In this document: positions 34,438 through 43,987 of the stretch, in pieces
Position numbering within the stretch: position 1 is the stretch's first letter
Layout: each line of letters begins with the position of its first letter
Assembly (NCBI GenBank): GCA_964473155.1
Contig: CAYYNT010000011.1
Location: 24,110-88,109, forward strand
DNA from: JAJFUG01 sp964473155
GTDB lineage: Bacteria > Gemmatimonadota > Glassbacteria > GWA2-58-10
Direction of reading: 5' to 3'
Length of the DNA stretch: 64,000 nucleotides
Position numbers and translations under genes: made by a program
Notes under the pieces: model-generated
The model's input: the letters and a program-made list of their open reading frames with translations, nothing else
Told to the model about the DNA's origin: nothing
Database searches by the model: none

Positions 34438-35496
34438 ATGAAAAAAGCGCTCAAGCTTTCCCTCGCCCTTCTGATAAGTCTCGGTTGCCTCTGGATAGCC
34501 TTCCGCAACGTCGACTACAATCAGGCCATGCAGATATTCAGCCACGGCAGGGTTCGTGTCTTTCCGCTCTTTCTGTTTTCTTTCCTCTGCGTGGGTGTCC
34601 AATGGATCAGGGGTTGGCGCTGGGTCTATCTTTTCCGTCCCGAGCACCGGGCGACCAAGGGCGGCCTGACCGTGTCGAATTTGATCGGGTTCATGTCCAA
34701 CAATATCCTGCCGCTGCGGATGGGTGAGATGGTGCGGGCGCTGATGGCGCGCCGCAAGACCCGCGCACCGTTGAGCTATATCCTGGCCAGCCTGTTCGTG
34801 GAACGTCTTTTCGACACGCTTTGCATGCTGCTCTGCCTGATCGTGCCTCTTCTTTTCATGCCCGGCGCCCCGGGGTTCATACGCAAGGTCGGTCTGGGCA
34901 TGACCGCCGCTTTCTTCGGCGCCCTGGGAATCCTGCTTGTACTCCGCTTCAAGCCGCATCTGGTGCAGCGTGTGATCGCCGCTCCGGCCAGGCGGATAAT
35001 GCCGGAAAAGGCCTTCGCCCGTCTCGACCACATCCTGCATACTTTCACGGATGGTCTGCGGATGTTGAAAGACGGCGGCGCGATGCTGAAGGTTTCAATC
35101 CTGAGCCTGTTTCATTGGGGTGTGGTCGTTTTCGCCTACGAGATGGCCTTCCGGGGATTTTCTTTCGACAACCTGCCCTGGACCGCGCCTTTCCTGACCA
35201 ATGGACTGGTGGGTCTGGGTGTGGCGCTGCCCTCGGCCCCGGCTTTTGTCGGACCGCTGCATGCCGCCATAATCTATTCGCTCAGCGATGTATACGGTGC
35301 GCTTAAAAGCGAGGCCACCGGGTTTGCCGTGGTCATACACATTCTGATGATGGCGCCGCTGACGGTTGTCGGTCTGCTCATGATGTGGCGCGAGGGGCTT
35401 TCGCTCAGCCAGATCCGTCAGAAAGCCGAACAGACCGGAGAGGAGTCCGATTTTACGGCCGCGGAATCAATGGCTCCGAAATCCGTATCCGAATGA
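34438..35496 (+). CDS. Flippase-like membrane protein (UPF0104/LPG synthase TM region)
   Basis: 352 residues, with about eight membrane spans. The ATG at 34438 is preceded at a distance by AGGAAAA; a TTG at 34429 is an alternative. Family hallmarks include a first span followed by NVDYNQ, then GWRWVYLF, and the conserved NNILPLRMGEMVRALM followed by SLFVERLFDTLCML; later GVALPSAPAFVGPLHAA. Related proteins are the membrane half of MprF, which flips lysyl-phosphatidylglycerol, and glycolipid carriers. The cytoplasmic synthase domain of MprF is absent. It lies 42 nt upstream of ispE in the same direction. Confidence 0.85.
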   Translation: MKKALKLSLALLISLGCLWIAFRNVDYNQAMQIFSHGRVRVFPLFLFSFLCVGVQWIRGWRWVYLFRPEHRATKGGLTVSNLIGFMSNNILPLRMGEMVRALMARRKTRAPLSYILASLFVERLFDTLCMLLCLIVPLLFMPGAPGFIRKVGLGMTAAFFGALGILLVLRFKPHLVQRVIAAPARRIMPEKAFARLDHILHTFTDGLRMLKDGGAMLKVSILSLFHWGVVVFAYEMAFRGFSFDNLPWTAPFLTNGLVGLGVALPSAPAFVGPLHAAIIYSLSDVYGALKSEATGFAVVIHILMMAPLTVVGLLMMWREGLSLSQIRQKAEQTGEESDFTAAESMAPKSVSE

Positions 35497-35538
35497 ATTA
35501 CCTGTTTTGCACCGGTCACGCAGCCGAGGAGAGATAGA

Positions 35539-36450
35539 ATGCCCCGTCCCGCTGAAAACAGACTGTCTATCCGGGTTTATGCCAAAATAAACCTCTCGCT
35601 GCGCATACTCGGGCGGATAGAGGGCGGCTACCATTCCATAGAGACCATCTTTCAGAACATCTCTATTTTCGACCGCCTGAGCGTGAAACCTTCAGCGGGT
35701 GAAGTCCGGGTCACGTGCAGCGACCCAAGCATTCCCGAGGGGCCGGAAAACCTGGCCTGGCGTGCCGCCACAAACTGTCTCGAGATGCTGGGCGTGCGTG
35801 ACGGAGGGGTGGAAATACACATTGAAAAGGGTATACCGGCAGGGGCGGGTCTGGGGGGAGGCAGCGCGGATGCGGCCGGGACGATACTGGCCTGCGAGCG
35901 TCTTTACGGCTCACTGCCTGGTGGCGACACCACGCGTTACGCTTTAGCTGCCTCGCTCGGGGCGGATGTGCCGTTCCTTCTTTCGGGGGGACGGGCCCTG
36001 GCCTGGGGAATCGGCGAAAGGATGCTTCATCTGCCGGTGAGCAGCACCACGCCGCTGCTCCTGGCCATGCCGTCATTCTCGATCTCCACTTCCTGGGCTT
36101 ACCGGGCGCTGGATGTGAGCCAGGCAGAGGGGCAGTCGACCGAGACGATGGATATCAACGGCGGGCCGCTGAAATGGATGGAGCTCACCGGTCCGTTCGG
36201 ACCGGTGACAAGCCTGGTCAATGACTTCGAGCCGGTGGTGTTTGCCCATCATCCGGAGCTGCGAGACCTGAAACACAGTCTGATAGAGGCCGGCGCGCGC
36301 GTTTCTCTGCTCTCCGGGAGCGGCAGCGGAATTTACGGGCTTTTCGAGGACGAGGCCACTCGCGACCGGGCAATATCAGCTCTGGAGGATATGGAGGACC
36401 TGAAGCTAATCCCGGCCGCTTTTATCGATACCGCCTGCGTTTTCGAGTGA
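35539..36450 (+). CDS. ispE: 4-diphosphocytidyl-2-C-methyl-D-erythritol kinase
   Basis: 303 residues; ATG with GAGGAGA upstream. GHMP-kinase signatures: KINLSLRILGRIEGGYHSIETIF at the N-terminus, the ATP loop IPAGAGLGGGSADAAG (about residue 100), LGADVPFLLSGG with the catalytic Asp, and the C-terminal SLLSGSGSGIYGLF. IspE phosphorylates CDP-methylerythritol in the non-mevalonate isoprenoid pathway, so this organism uses the MEP route. It ends 10 bp from the convergent stop of the long TPR gene. Confidence 0.95.
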   Translation: MPRPAENRLSIRVYAKINLSLRILGRIEGGYHSIETIFQNISIFDRLSVKPSAGEVRVTCSDPSIPEGPENLAWRAATNCLEMLGVRDGGVEIHIEKGIPAGAGLGGGSADAAGTILACERLYGSLPGGDTTRYALAASLGADVPFLLSGGRALAWGIGERMLHLPVSSTTPLLLAMPSFSISTSWAYRALDVSQAEGQSTETMDINGGPLKWMELTGPFGPVTSLVNDFEPVVFAHHPELRDLKHSLIEAGARVSLLSGSGSGIYGLFEDEATRDRAISALEDMEDLKLIPAAFIDTACVFE

Positions 36451-36460
36451 CGGTCAGACC

Positions 36461-39400
36461 TCAGGGCTGGCCGGAGCCTGTCAGCGCGCGGAGACGGTCC
36501 CTGGCGCTGCGCACCCAGTCGCTGTGACCGGCGGCAAGAGTTTCGAGCTGCCGGTAGGTGGCCGAGGCCGCCTCACGCTGTCCCATCGCTTCCTGTATCA
36601 GCCCCTTCTGATAAAGAGCTTTCAGCGTTATTTCCGTGCGTTCCGGGTAAGCCTCGCACAGACCATCCATCATGTCGACAGCCTGGCTGTATTCCCGGCT
36701 TCCCCGCAGGAGTGAAACGAGCAGAAACCGCGCCGCAGCGACTGTTTCAGGATCACGGCTCCAGAGGGAGGACAGAATCGCGCGGGCATTCCCGTTCCGG
36801 CCTGCCTTGAGAGCGGCTCCGGCCCAATCCAGCGCGGCCCGCCCAGCCTCCGCCGAGGGGGCAAGGCCAGCCCAGCGTTTTGCGAACTGCTCCACGGCTC
36901 CTACCCAGTTGCCTTCACCGCCCAGGATCTGCCCCAGCATACCGGCTTTCCTTGTGGCAGTTGAGATTTCAGGCGGAAGGCTTTCCAGCAGTTTTCGAGC
37001 TTTGTCGATCTGGTTGGCGGCCACGTAAAGCTCGATCAATTTCTGTTTCGCTTCCACTGACCAGGGACTCCAGGTAAATTCCCGCGCCAGCCGGTCCAAT
37101 GCCTGGGCGCTGGCTGCTGTTTCGCCCCGCGCGCGATCCAGGGCCGCCCCAACCCATAAGGCCCTGTCCTCCGGCCAGACATCGCCGAACAGAAGGCGGA
37201 GATCATCGTTCAACGAGGCTGCCCCATCTAATTGGCCCAGGTTCAGCAGGTACTCGATCTCATCCAGCATGAGACCGGCCAGTCCTGCCCGGTCTTCCGG
37301 AAAGTTCCGGCGGAACTCGTTCCGGGTTTCAGCCACTTTCTCCGGATCGCCCGCGTTCATATAGGCAATCATTATCCCGCGGTAGGCCAGCAGCGAGGGA
37401 TCGACTTTATAGAACTCGTTCCAGGCGGACTTGCGATAGCGTTCCAGTTCCTTGCGTGTTTTGCCGGCATCCGCTCCCTGTTCAAGCGACCAGACAAGCC
37501 AGCGCACGCGCGCCAGGGCGTGGAATTCGCTCTGCTCCGGCAACTGTGCCAGGTATTGCATGGCCTGCCTGCTGTTGCCGGCCTCGAGGAACAAGTCCAC
37601 CGCCGCGGCGAAACCAGCCTGCCGTTCCTCCGGTGCGCTGCACCGGCTCAGGTAGCGGACAAGTAAGGAATTGGCGGCGGCGTACTCGCCAATCCCCGCC
37701 AGGGCGCGGATACGGTAACACTCGAAACGCATCCTGCCGTTCCGCTCAAGGCTGTCCTGTTCCATCCGGCCGAACAGAGCAGCCGCCAGACCATAACGTC
37801 CAGTATGGTATGCCGCTTCGGCAAGCACGGCGCGGCATTCCGGAGTGTCTGAGGCGTAAGTGTTATGGCTGACCCAGTTGCGCGCCGTGGCGTAAGCTAC
37901 TGAATAACGTTCCTGGCTCAGGTGCATCCTGGCAATACGCAGACCGGCAAGCGCGGCCCAGCGGCTTTGAGGCCAGCGTCCGGTCAACGTTCCGTAAAGG
38001 TGCGCCGCGCTGTCCATCGCACCGGCGAAACCTGCGTTCTCCAGTGAGCGGGCCAGTAAAAGCATCGCACGGCCGCTTTGTTCAACTGTGCCGCTGCCTG
38101 AGATGGCCTGTGCCCACATCATCCTTGCAGAATCTGCCCTTGCCAATGTGGCAGCCGTCATGGCGCCCTCCGCGGACGCCTCGTATAGCTCGCCCAGCCA
38201 GATCAGCAGCGCGGTGCGAACGGCTCCTTGAGCCAGATGGGGCAGTTCTCCACGCAGCAGTGTTTCCGCAGCGCTCTTCTCACCGGCGTTCAGCGTTGCT
38301 GCGTGCGAACGGTAAATATCCAGATACAGACCGACCGCGTTTTCCCGCCCCTGGAACTCCGCGTTCTCGGAAAGAAGGCGTCCCAGATCGCGCCATGCCT
38401 GCCTGATCTTTTCCACGCCCGCGTTTTCTCCAGGCGACTGATCACGCAGACCGGCCAGGTACAGGTACTCGGCAAGGGGCACGCGATCGGCGGGCGGAAT
38501 CGATCCGGCGGCCTGCAATATCGACACTGCCCGGTCGTAATCTCCCAGACGGCGTCCGGCTATTTCGGCCAGCCGCTGCGGCGGGATGTTCCCTCGCTGA
38601 GACGAGAAAAGGTCAAGAAGCTCGCGTGCCGCCCCTGACGGATCAGTCAGCTCGAAACGCGCCAGGTCTGAAAGACGCAATGATGACTGATCCCAGTAGC
38701 GGCTGGACGGATAATTGTCGCACAGACGGCGCAGGAGAGCCTGCTCGCGCGAAAAATCCCCGCGTGAACGGCAGATCCGGGCGTATACATGGAGCAGACT
38801 GTCCATGACATTCAGCGGATCGGACCCGGAATTCAGATAATCCCTCAACTCCGCCTCGGCGCGCAGCGTATCATGCAATGACAGATATATGCCGCAGGCA
38901 GTGAGACCCGCCTGCGCCAGAATCAGGCTGTCCGGCCGTTGCCGATACAGGTCCTCGATCGCCGATAAAGCTCCGCGCCTGTCGCCCGAGGCGGCGAGCG
39001 CCCAGGCGCCGATCAGTCTGGCCTGCATAAATTGTGACGATGAGCCGAACCTCTGTCCGAAAAGCTCGACCGACCGGACAAGGGGTGACAAATTGCCGGA
39101 GCGTTCGGCAGCGTTTTTCATCCTGCCGAGCAACGAGAGGGCAGCTTCCGGGCTTTCTATCAGGCGAAGGCGCTCGACGCCATGGGCCATGAACTGTTCA
39201 TTCCGGCCCTGACGGTAGTCCAGGTCCATAAGCAGGGCCAGGACACTGTCCCGGCTGAAGCCCTCCTTTTCCAGGTTTCCGCCAGCCGAGGCCAGGGCGG
39301 TGAATACGCTGTCCGCTCCGGCAAGATCCCCACGGCTCAGGCAGGCCTGGGCCAGCAGAAACCGCATCGCCGGAGAATAAAGCATTTGCTCTCCGGAACC

Positions 39401-40132
39401 GCGCCGCAGTTCCTCGATCAGCCGAAGGGCCGAATCCGGCTGTCCGATCCCGCCGAGGCATCCGATAGCCAGCATCTGCGTATTCAGTTCCTGTTCATAC
39501 AAGCTTTTGCCGGTAATCTCCTGGATTCGCCGCACCAGGCCCCACGCCTCCTCCGCGCGCCCATTTTCAAGAAGAAGGGTGGCGGTGCGCTGCATGACCG
39601 GAATCAGCTCCGGCGACTGTCCCGCGCTTCCTGACAGGTATTGCAGCCCGGCCCGTATGGCTTTCTGGCTGAGCCGGGCGCGGTCGGCAGCCCGCTGCAT
39701 CGATATCAGGGCTGACGGCGTGAAGGATGAATCGGGAAATGCCACCGCCAGCGGTTCCAGCACCAGGACCGCCAGACTGTCCTGTCCCTGACGGTACAGC
39801 AGGCTTCCAAGCTGAGCCAGAGACGTCCCGGAGAATTCCGAGGCCGGGTATTCGGCTATCAGGCGCTGGAAAGAAACCTCGGCCGAGTCCGCCTGCCCGC
39901 GTCCGGCCCGGAACAGACCTGACAGGTACAAGGCATATGGCTTGGAGTCGTCCCGTCCGGGTTGCCTGAGCACCCGCTCGACTACTTCAAGCGCAGTGAG
40001 AGTGTCTCCGCGGGCAGCCTGACGGGCCGCCCCGTTAAGAAGGCGGGTATTCTCCTTGGATGCGGCGAGTGGACTGCTTAATGCCAGCAGCGCCGCCGCC
40101 AGGATCAGAAAGGTATGATTGAGTTTGTACAA
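36461..40132 (-). CDS. Very long secreted TPR protein
   Basis: 1223 residues. A signal peptide (7-24, ending SPLAAS) is followed throughout by helical repeats of the TPR/Sel1 type, for instance ALYLSGLFRAGRGQADSAEVSFQRLIAEYP, LIELYVAANQIDKARKLLESLPPE and LYQKGLIQEAMGQREAASATYRQLETLA. No catalytic domain is apparent. Its nature is that of a periplasmic or outer-membrane scaffold of about 130 kDa. A weak promoter may lie at 40221-40192 (minus strand, TATAAG as -10). The convergent ispE stop is only 10 bp away with no terminator between, so the two transcripts probably run into each other. Confidence 0.85.
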   Translation of the reverse strand: MYKLNHTFLILAAALLALSSPLAASKENTRLLNGAARQAARGDTLTALEVVERVLRQPGRDDSKPYALYLSGLFRAGRGQADSAEVSFQRLIAEYPASEFSGTSLAQLGSLLYRQGQDSLAVLVLEPLAVAFPDSSFTPSALISMQRAADRARLSQKAIRAGLQYLSGSAGQSPELIPVMQRTATLLLENGRAEEAWGLVRRIQEITGKSLYEQELNTQMLAIGCLGGIGQPDSALRLIEELRRGSGEQMLYSPAMRFLLAQACLSRGDLAGADSVFTALASAGGNLEKEGFSRDSVLALLMDLDYRQGRNEQFMAHGVERLRLIESPEAALSLLGRMKNAAERSGNLSPLVRSVELFGQRFGSSSQFMQARLIGAWALAASGDRRGALSAIEDLYRQRPDSLILAQAGLTACGIYLSLHDTLRAEAELRDYLNSGSDPLNVMDSLLHVYARICRSRGDFSREQALLRRLCDNYPSSRYWDQSSLRLSDLARFELTDPSGAARELLDLFSSQRGNIPPQRLAEIAGRRLGDYDRAVSILQAAGSIPPADRVPLAEYLYLAGLRDQSPGENAGVEKIRQAWRDLGRLLSENAEFQGRENAVGLYLDIYRSHAATLNAGEKSAAETLLRGELPHLAQGAVRTALLIWLGELYEASAEGAMTAATLARADSARMMWAQAISGSGTVEQSGRAMLLLARSLENAGFAGAMDSAAHLYGTLTGRWPQSRWAALAGLRIARMHLSQERYSVAYATARNWVSHNTYASDTPECRAVLAEAAYHTGRYGLAAALFGRMEQDSLERNGRMRFECYRIRALAGIGEYAAANSLLVRYLSRCSAPEERQAGFAAAVDLFLEAGNSRQAMQYLAQLPEQSEFHALARVRWLVWSLEQGADAGKTRKELERYRKSAWNEFYKVDPSLLAYRGIMIAYMNAGDPEKVAETRNEFRRNFPEDRAGLAGLMLDEIEYLLNLGQLDGAASLNDDLRLLFGDVWPEDRALWVGAALDRARGETAASAQALDRLAREFTWSPWSVEAKQKLIELYVAANQIDKARKLLESLPPEISTATRKAGMLGQILGGEGNWVGAVEQFAKRWAGLAPSAEAGRAALDWAGAALKAGRNGNARAILSSLWSRDPETVAAARFLLVSLLRGSREYSQAVDMMDGLCEAYPERTEITLKALYQKGLIQEAMGQREAASATYRQLETLAAGHSDWVRSARDRLRALTGSGQP

Positions 40133-40539
40133 AGCCTTGTCACTCCGAATCCGGTTGCCGCCCGGTGAATTCCGGACAGACTCATTTTTATCTTATATGT
40201 GCGAATCCGAAGGTTGTCCGCACTTGTAAATTCTTTTTGCCCCTGTTAGCTTATAAAGACGGGAAACCGCGTATCCTGTGTTCCGGGGCCGTGTTCAAGC
40301 CGACTTTATTCCGGGACTGATTAGACAGCGCATCCATGAAATCCGGATGCAACAGTAACTCTGCCATCTTTCATAACTGAAATTTCCGCCAGGCGGAAGA
40401 AATACTTCCACTGCCAGTTGGCAGTCCTCTCCATGGCCGTTGCTGGAAGCGGCCTGAGTGGAAATAATTATACCTGAGATCTGTTTAAATTGCAAGCAGG
40501 CTTTACTGCGGAGAGTCCCGCGCAAATGGAGGAAAAGGA
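40133..40539. other. 407-bp divergent intergenic region with two adjacent dyads
   Basis: No gene is supported. It contains the leaders of the TPR gene (minus strand) and ddl (plus strand). Two short dyads lie 11 bp apart: TTCCGCC-A-GGCGGAA (40384-40398) and ACTGCCA-GT-TGGCAGT (40410-40425). They could be operators or small RNA hairpins in the ddl leader. No clear consensus promoter for ddl was found. Confidence 0.4.
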
Positions 40540-41535
40540 ATGAAGGTCACGGTATTGGCCGGAGGAACGAGCACGGAGCGGGAGGTGTCGCTGTCAAGCG
40601 CCGCCTGTGTGATCGAGGCGCTGAAAATGGCCGGGCATGAGGTGACGGCGGTTGATCCTGGGCAGGACTGGAAGGTTTTCGATCCCTCCACGGCTCCGAA
40701 GGTTATTGAGCGCAAACGTTGCACCCTGCCCGCTCCGGAAGAAGTGCAAGTTCTGAAAAGCGGACAGATAACGCTTATAATAATGCATGGCGGACAAGGG
40801 GAGGACGGAACGGTGCAGGCGGTTCTGGAACTGGCGGGAGTGCCTTATGTCGGGAGCCCTCCGGGACCAAGCGCCATGGCCATGGACAAGATAGTCAGCA
40901 AGCAGCTTTTCACCGCAGCCGGGGTGCCGACACCGCCGTACCTGATTCTGGACAGCCGCTCACGTTCCACCTGGAAGGCCCGGGTGGAGGAGGCCATGCC
41001 GGTGATCGGGCTGCCTGTGATCGTCAAATCCGCCGACCAGGGGTCCTCGATAGGATTGACCAAGGCCGGATCGATAGCCGAGATTCTTGAAGCGGCCGAG
41101 GCCTCGGCCGCCTTCTGCCGCCGTATTCTGGTGGAGAAATTCATCCAGGGGCGCGAGTTGACTGTCGGGCTGATGGCGGGCGAGGTGCTGCCGGTGCTTG
41201 AAATAATCGTTCCGGGCGGATTGTATGATTTCCAGGCCAAGTACAAGAGCAGCGCCAACCGTTACATCTGTCCGGCCGAAATATCGGAAGAGGCCGCAAT
41301 GCGGGCGCAGCGCCACGCTCTGGATGCTTTCCGGGTGCTGGGCCTGGAGGACTACGCCCGGATCGATTTTCTTCTTGAAGACAATGGCTCTTTATGGTGT
41401 CTGGAAGCGAACAACCAGCCCGGTATGACAAACAGCTCCCTTCTGCCCAAGGCTGCGCGGGTGCTGGGGCTGGACCTCTCAGGTCTGCTCGGGCGGCTGA
41501 TCACCCACGCCCTGGAAAGACGGAAAGCGGGTTGA
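40540..41535 (+). CDS. ddl: D-alanine--D-alanine ligase
   Basis: 331 residues; ATG with GGAGGAAAAGG upstream. The N-terminal domain has VTVLAGGTSTEREVSLSSA and IIMHGGQGEDGTVQAVLEL, followed by GSPPGPSAMAMDKIVSK. The ATP-grasp part has LPVIVKSADQGSSIGLTKA, FIQGRELTVGLM and ARIDFLLEDNGSLWCLEANNQPGMT. All are hallmarks of Ddl, which makes the D-Ala-D-Ala dipeptide of peptidoglycan. It is followed after 24 nt by folE2, probably in one operon. The window holds no other mur genes. Confidence 0.95.
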   Translation: MKVTVLAGGTSTEREVSLSSAACVIEALKMAGHEVTAVDPGQDWKVFDPSTAPKVIERKRCTLPAPEEVQVLKSGQITLIIMHGGQGEDGTVQAVLELAGVPYVGSPPGPSAMAMDKIVSKQLFTAAGVPTPPYLILDSRSRSTWKARVEEAMPVIGLPVIVKSADQGSSIGLTKAGSIAEILEAAEASAAFCRRILVEKFIQGRELTVGLMAGEVLPVLEIIVPGGLYDFQAKYKSSANRYICPAEISEEAAMRAQRHALDAFRVLGLEDYARIDFLLEDNGSLWCLEANNQPGMTNSSLLPKAARVLGLDLSGLLGRLITHALERRKAG

Positions 41536-41559
41536 AACATACTACTACAGGGAGGCGCT

Positions 41560-42369
41560 TTGAGCGACAAGCCCCTGCGCGACATACAGAGCGAGACAGA
41601 TACTCGCAATCTCGAAATACAGAAAGTTGGAATAAAGGGCATCAGATATCCTATCACCGTGCAGGACAGGGCCAACGGCTCCCAGCACACGGTGGCGAAG
41701 ATACAGATGTCCGTGCTGCTGCCGCATCATTTCCGCGGCACACACATGAGCCGTTTCATCGAGATACTCAACCGCCACAAAGGCGCCATAGCAGCGGACA
41801 ACCCTCACAACATACTGGCTGAGATGCGCCAGAAGCTGGATGCCAAGGTGGCGCACATGGAACTGGAGTTCCCCTATTTCATCGAGCGGGAAGCTCCTGT
41901 TTCAAAATCCAAGGCCCTGCAGGAGTACATCTGCCGTTTTATCGGCTCCCTGGGCAGCGACAGCCGGGACACGGATTTTATTCTGGTGGTCGAGATTCCT
42001 GTGACCACTCTCTGCCCCTGTTCGAAGGAGATTTCCGAATACGGAGCGCACAACCAGCGTTCAGTGGTGAGGATAAGCATACGGTTCAGCGCTTTTGTCT
42101 GGATCGAGGACATGGTGGAACTGGCGGAGAAATCGGCAAGCTGCGCACTCTACCCGCTGCTCAAGCGCCGTGACGAAAAGTACGTGACCGAATACGCCTA
42201 CCGTCACCCGCGTTTTGTCGAGGATGTGGTGCGCGAGGCGGCTCTCCGTCTCGGAAAAATGCCGGAGGTGACCTGGTACCGGGTGGAGGCGGAAAACTTT
42301 GAGTCGATCCACAACCACAACGCCTATGCCCTGATCGAAAAACCGGTGCAGGATATGACGAAGGATTAA
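41560..42369 (+). CDS. folE2: GTP cyclohydrolase FolE2 (type IB)
   Basis: 269 residues. The start is TTG 41560, with GGGAGG 4-5 nt upstream and no better start nearby. Features of the FolE2/MptA family: VGIKGIRYPITVQD, LPHHFRGTHMSRFIEIL, the metal-binding Cys segment TTLCPCSKEISEYGAHNQR and the final ENFESIHNHNAYALIE. The enzyme opens GTP to dihydroneopterin triphosphate for folate and for 7-deazaguanine (queuosine) synthesis, and does not need zinc as FolE does. A queuosine-related reductase-like gene occurs at 13105, but the two are not linked. Confidence 0.93.
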   Translation: MSDKPLRDIQSETDTRNLEIQKVGIKGIRYPITVQDRANGSQHTVAKIQMSVLLPHHFRGTHMSRFIEILNRHKGAIAADNPHNILAEMRQKLDAKVAHMELEFPYFIEREAPVSKSKALQEYICRFIGSLGSDSRDTDFILVVEIPVTTLCPCSKEISEYGAHNQRSVVRISIRFSAFVWIEDMVELAEKSASCALYPLLKRRDEKYVTEYAYRHPRFVEDVVREAALRLGKMPEVTWYRVEAENFESIHNHNAYALIEKPVQDMTKD

Positions 42370-42818
42370 GTCCGGTGATATTATCTGCCGCCTTGCGGCT
42401 TGCCGTCCTGGAGAAGAACGGATTATCGGGAGCCTCCGCGGCTGCAGCGCGGCGGTGACTGTCCCGCTGCTTCGGAGGACTGATCTATCTGATGCATATA
42501 TATAGAACGGCAGGATACGTTTTAAGAGAATAAAAAAAGAAAGCTATCATTGCTTTTTGAAGAAACCGGTCTTATCATAAGACAGACAGCCCATCAATTT
42601 TCCGCCAGGTTGTTTCTTCCGGTAAAAATGCAACGAAACGCGTTTTCCAATCATCCGGGACAAAAGTGGCCGGTTTTTGCTGAAAACGAGCTGTAAAATA
42701 ATGGGAAAGGGCCTTTTTTTGTTGTTTTCTGAGCCGGAAGAGGCATTTGTTTCTTGACACGAAATGATAGGGAACTGATCAAAATGGGCCATAAATCAAG
42801 ATTGCAGAGAAAAAATTC
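42370..42818. other. AT-rich intergenic region without a supported gene
   Basis: About 450 bp. The first part has the GC-rich 3' region of folE2, with a loose hairpin (CCTCCG to CGGAGG, about 42433-42478); the rest is AT-rich with poly-A/T tracts. GTCTTAT-C-ATAAGAC (42570-42584) is a neat dyad. An 81-codon minus-strand frame (42547-42792) has no ribosome binding site or recognisable content and is not called. Confidence 0.4.
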
Positions 42819-42847
42819 TTGACAACGTATTGCGGTGGGCTTAAACT
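42819..42847 (+). promoter_or_regulatory. Promoter of the M23 peptidase gene
   Basis: TTGACA (42819-42824), a 17-bp spacer and TAAACT (42842-42847), 59 bp before the ATG at 42906. Confidence 0.8.
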
Positions 42848-42905
42848 TTTGCCATATCCTGCCAATTCGCGTCAAAACCGTGTCCTACCTGCACGGAGTA
42901 AAGCT

Positions 42906-43826
42906 ATGCCCAAAAAAAGCTGGACAATTCTTGTCGTGCCACATGATGAAATCCGAGTTCGACGGCTCAAGGTATCCTACTGGCTTTTCGCAGTGGTTGT
43001 AGCGGTTGGCCTCGGGGGGCTGACCGGTTTCGGCTACATGACAGCCATCTCGCTCAATAAAGAATACAATCATCTTAAACTCATAAACCTGCAACTTGAA
43101 AACCAGCTCCTCACGCAAAAGCTTTCGAACGTTGAACAGAAAATTTCAGGCCTGACAGAGAGCATTTCCGGTCTGATGAATGAGAATCAGGTTTTTCGCC
43201 GTATCGCCGGGCTTGACCTTCTGGATGATGAAATCAGGGAAGTGGGTGTCGGCGGCTCGTATATCAGCAATTATGACGAGCTGTTTGAATTGAATAACAC
43301 CGCGGCCCGTCAGGTGTATCAACAGCAGGAACAGGTGGAGGCTCTTCTCCGCAAGTCCGACCTGATAAAGCAGAGTCTGGATGAGGCGATACAGAGCATG
43401 GAAAACAGCGCGGAAAAGTGGGCGCACCACCCGTCGATAATGCCCACCAGGGGATATGTCTCCAGCTTTTTCGGCCGCCGCGAACACCCGATCTACCATA
43501 ACTCCCACTACCACAATGCAATCGACATATCCACTCGAATGGGCGAGTTGATCGTGGCCCCAGCGGATGGCCGGATCGTGATGTCAAAACATCAGGTTGG
43601 TTATGGGCTTACGGTAGTGATCGACCATGGTTTCGGCATTGTTACAAAGTACGCGCATTTGTCGAAAAGCAATGTCCGGGTGGGTCAGGAGGTCAAGCGC
43701 GGCGACATGATCGCGAGTGTTGGACAGAGCGGAATCACGACCGGACCGAACCTGCATTATGAGGTTGTGATTAACGGCGTTCCGCAGAACCCGCTTGATT
43801 TCATTCTCGATAATTATATCCCCTGA
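42906..43826 (+). CDS. M23-family (LytM/NlpD-like) peptidase or divisome activator
   Basis: 306 residues from ATG 42906, with CGGAG upstream. One membrane span (26-48) is followed by a coiled coil (about 50-100 and 135-170) and an M23 domain (180-300). Zinc ligands are His203 and Asp207 (HYHNAIDIS) and His284 (GPNLHYEV). The first His of the usual HxH pair is Asn282, so the catalytic His may be missing while the metal site is kept. The span, coiled coil, M23 layout is shared by endopeptidases and by EnvC/NlpD-type activators of cell-wall amidases. Own promoter; the SRP RNA follows. Confidence 0.88.
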   Translation: MPKKSWTILVVPHDEIRVRRLKVSYWLFAVVVAVGLGGLTGFGYMTAISLNKEYNHLKLINLQLENQLLTQKLSNVEQKISGLTESISGLMNENQVFRRIAGLDLLDDEIREVGVGGSYISNYDELFELNNTAARQVYQQQEQVEALLRKSDLIKQSLDEAIQSMENSAEKWAHHPSIMPTRGYVSSFFGRREHPIYHNSHYHNAIDISTRMGELIVAPADGRIVMSKHQVGYGLTVVIDHGFGIVTKYAHLSKSNVRVGQEVKRGDMIASVGQSGITTGPNLHYEVVINGVPQNPLDFILDNYIP

Positions 43827-43856
43827 CCTGCCCGCAGGCTTCCAGGGCCGAGAGTC

Positions 43857-43885
43857 TTGACAGGCAAGAGCCTTTGCCCTATTTT
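43857..43885 (+). promoter_or_regulatory. Promoter of the SRP RNA gene
   Basis: A consensus TTGACA (43857-43862), exactly 17 bp, then TATTTT (43880-43885), placing the first base of the RNA (43891) 6 nt after the -10 box. Confidence 0.85.
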
Positions 43886-43890
43886 TATAT

Positions 43891-43987
43891 GTCCCAGGTC
43901 CACAGGACAGTCGCTCGCCAACCCCGTCAGGACCGGAAGGTAGCAGCGGTACGCTTGTAGTGATTGTCGCTGTGGGTAGCCTGGGAC
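43891..43987 (+). ncRNA. ffs: Signal recognition particle RNA, small bacterial (4.5S) type
   Basis: The 5' and 3' ends pair (GTCCCAGG with CCTGGGAC), giving a single long hairpin of 97 nt. The apical part has the SRP signature GTCAGGACCGGAAGGTAGCAGC (two halves: GTCAGGACCGG and AAGGTAGCAGC), containing the GGAA tetraloop and the asymmetric internal loop that bind Ffh. A T-run (43989-43996) directly follows and ends transcription. The 4.5S length, without an Alu domain, is typical of Gram-negative bacteria. Confidence 0.96.

Noticed and set aside
42547..42792. 81-codon minus-strand frame in an AT-rich gap
   Set aside because: No ribosome binding site and no recognisable content; it spans likely promoter sequence of the M23 gene.
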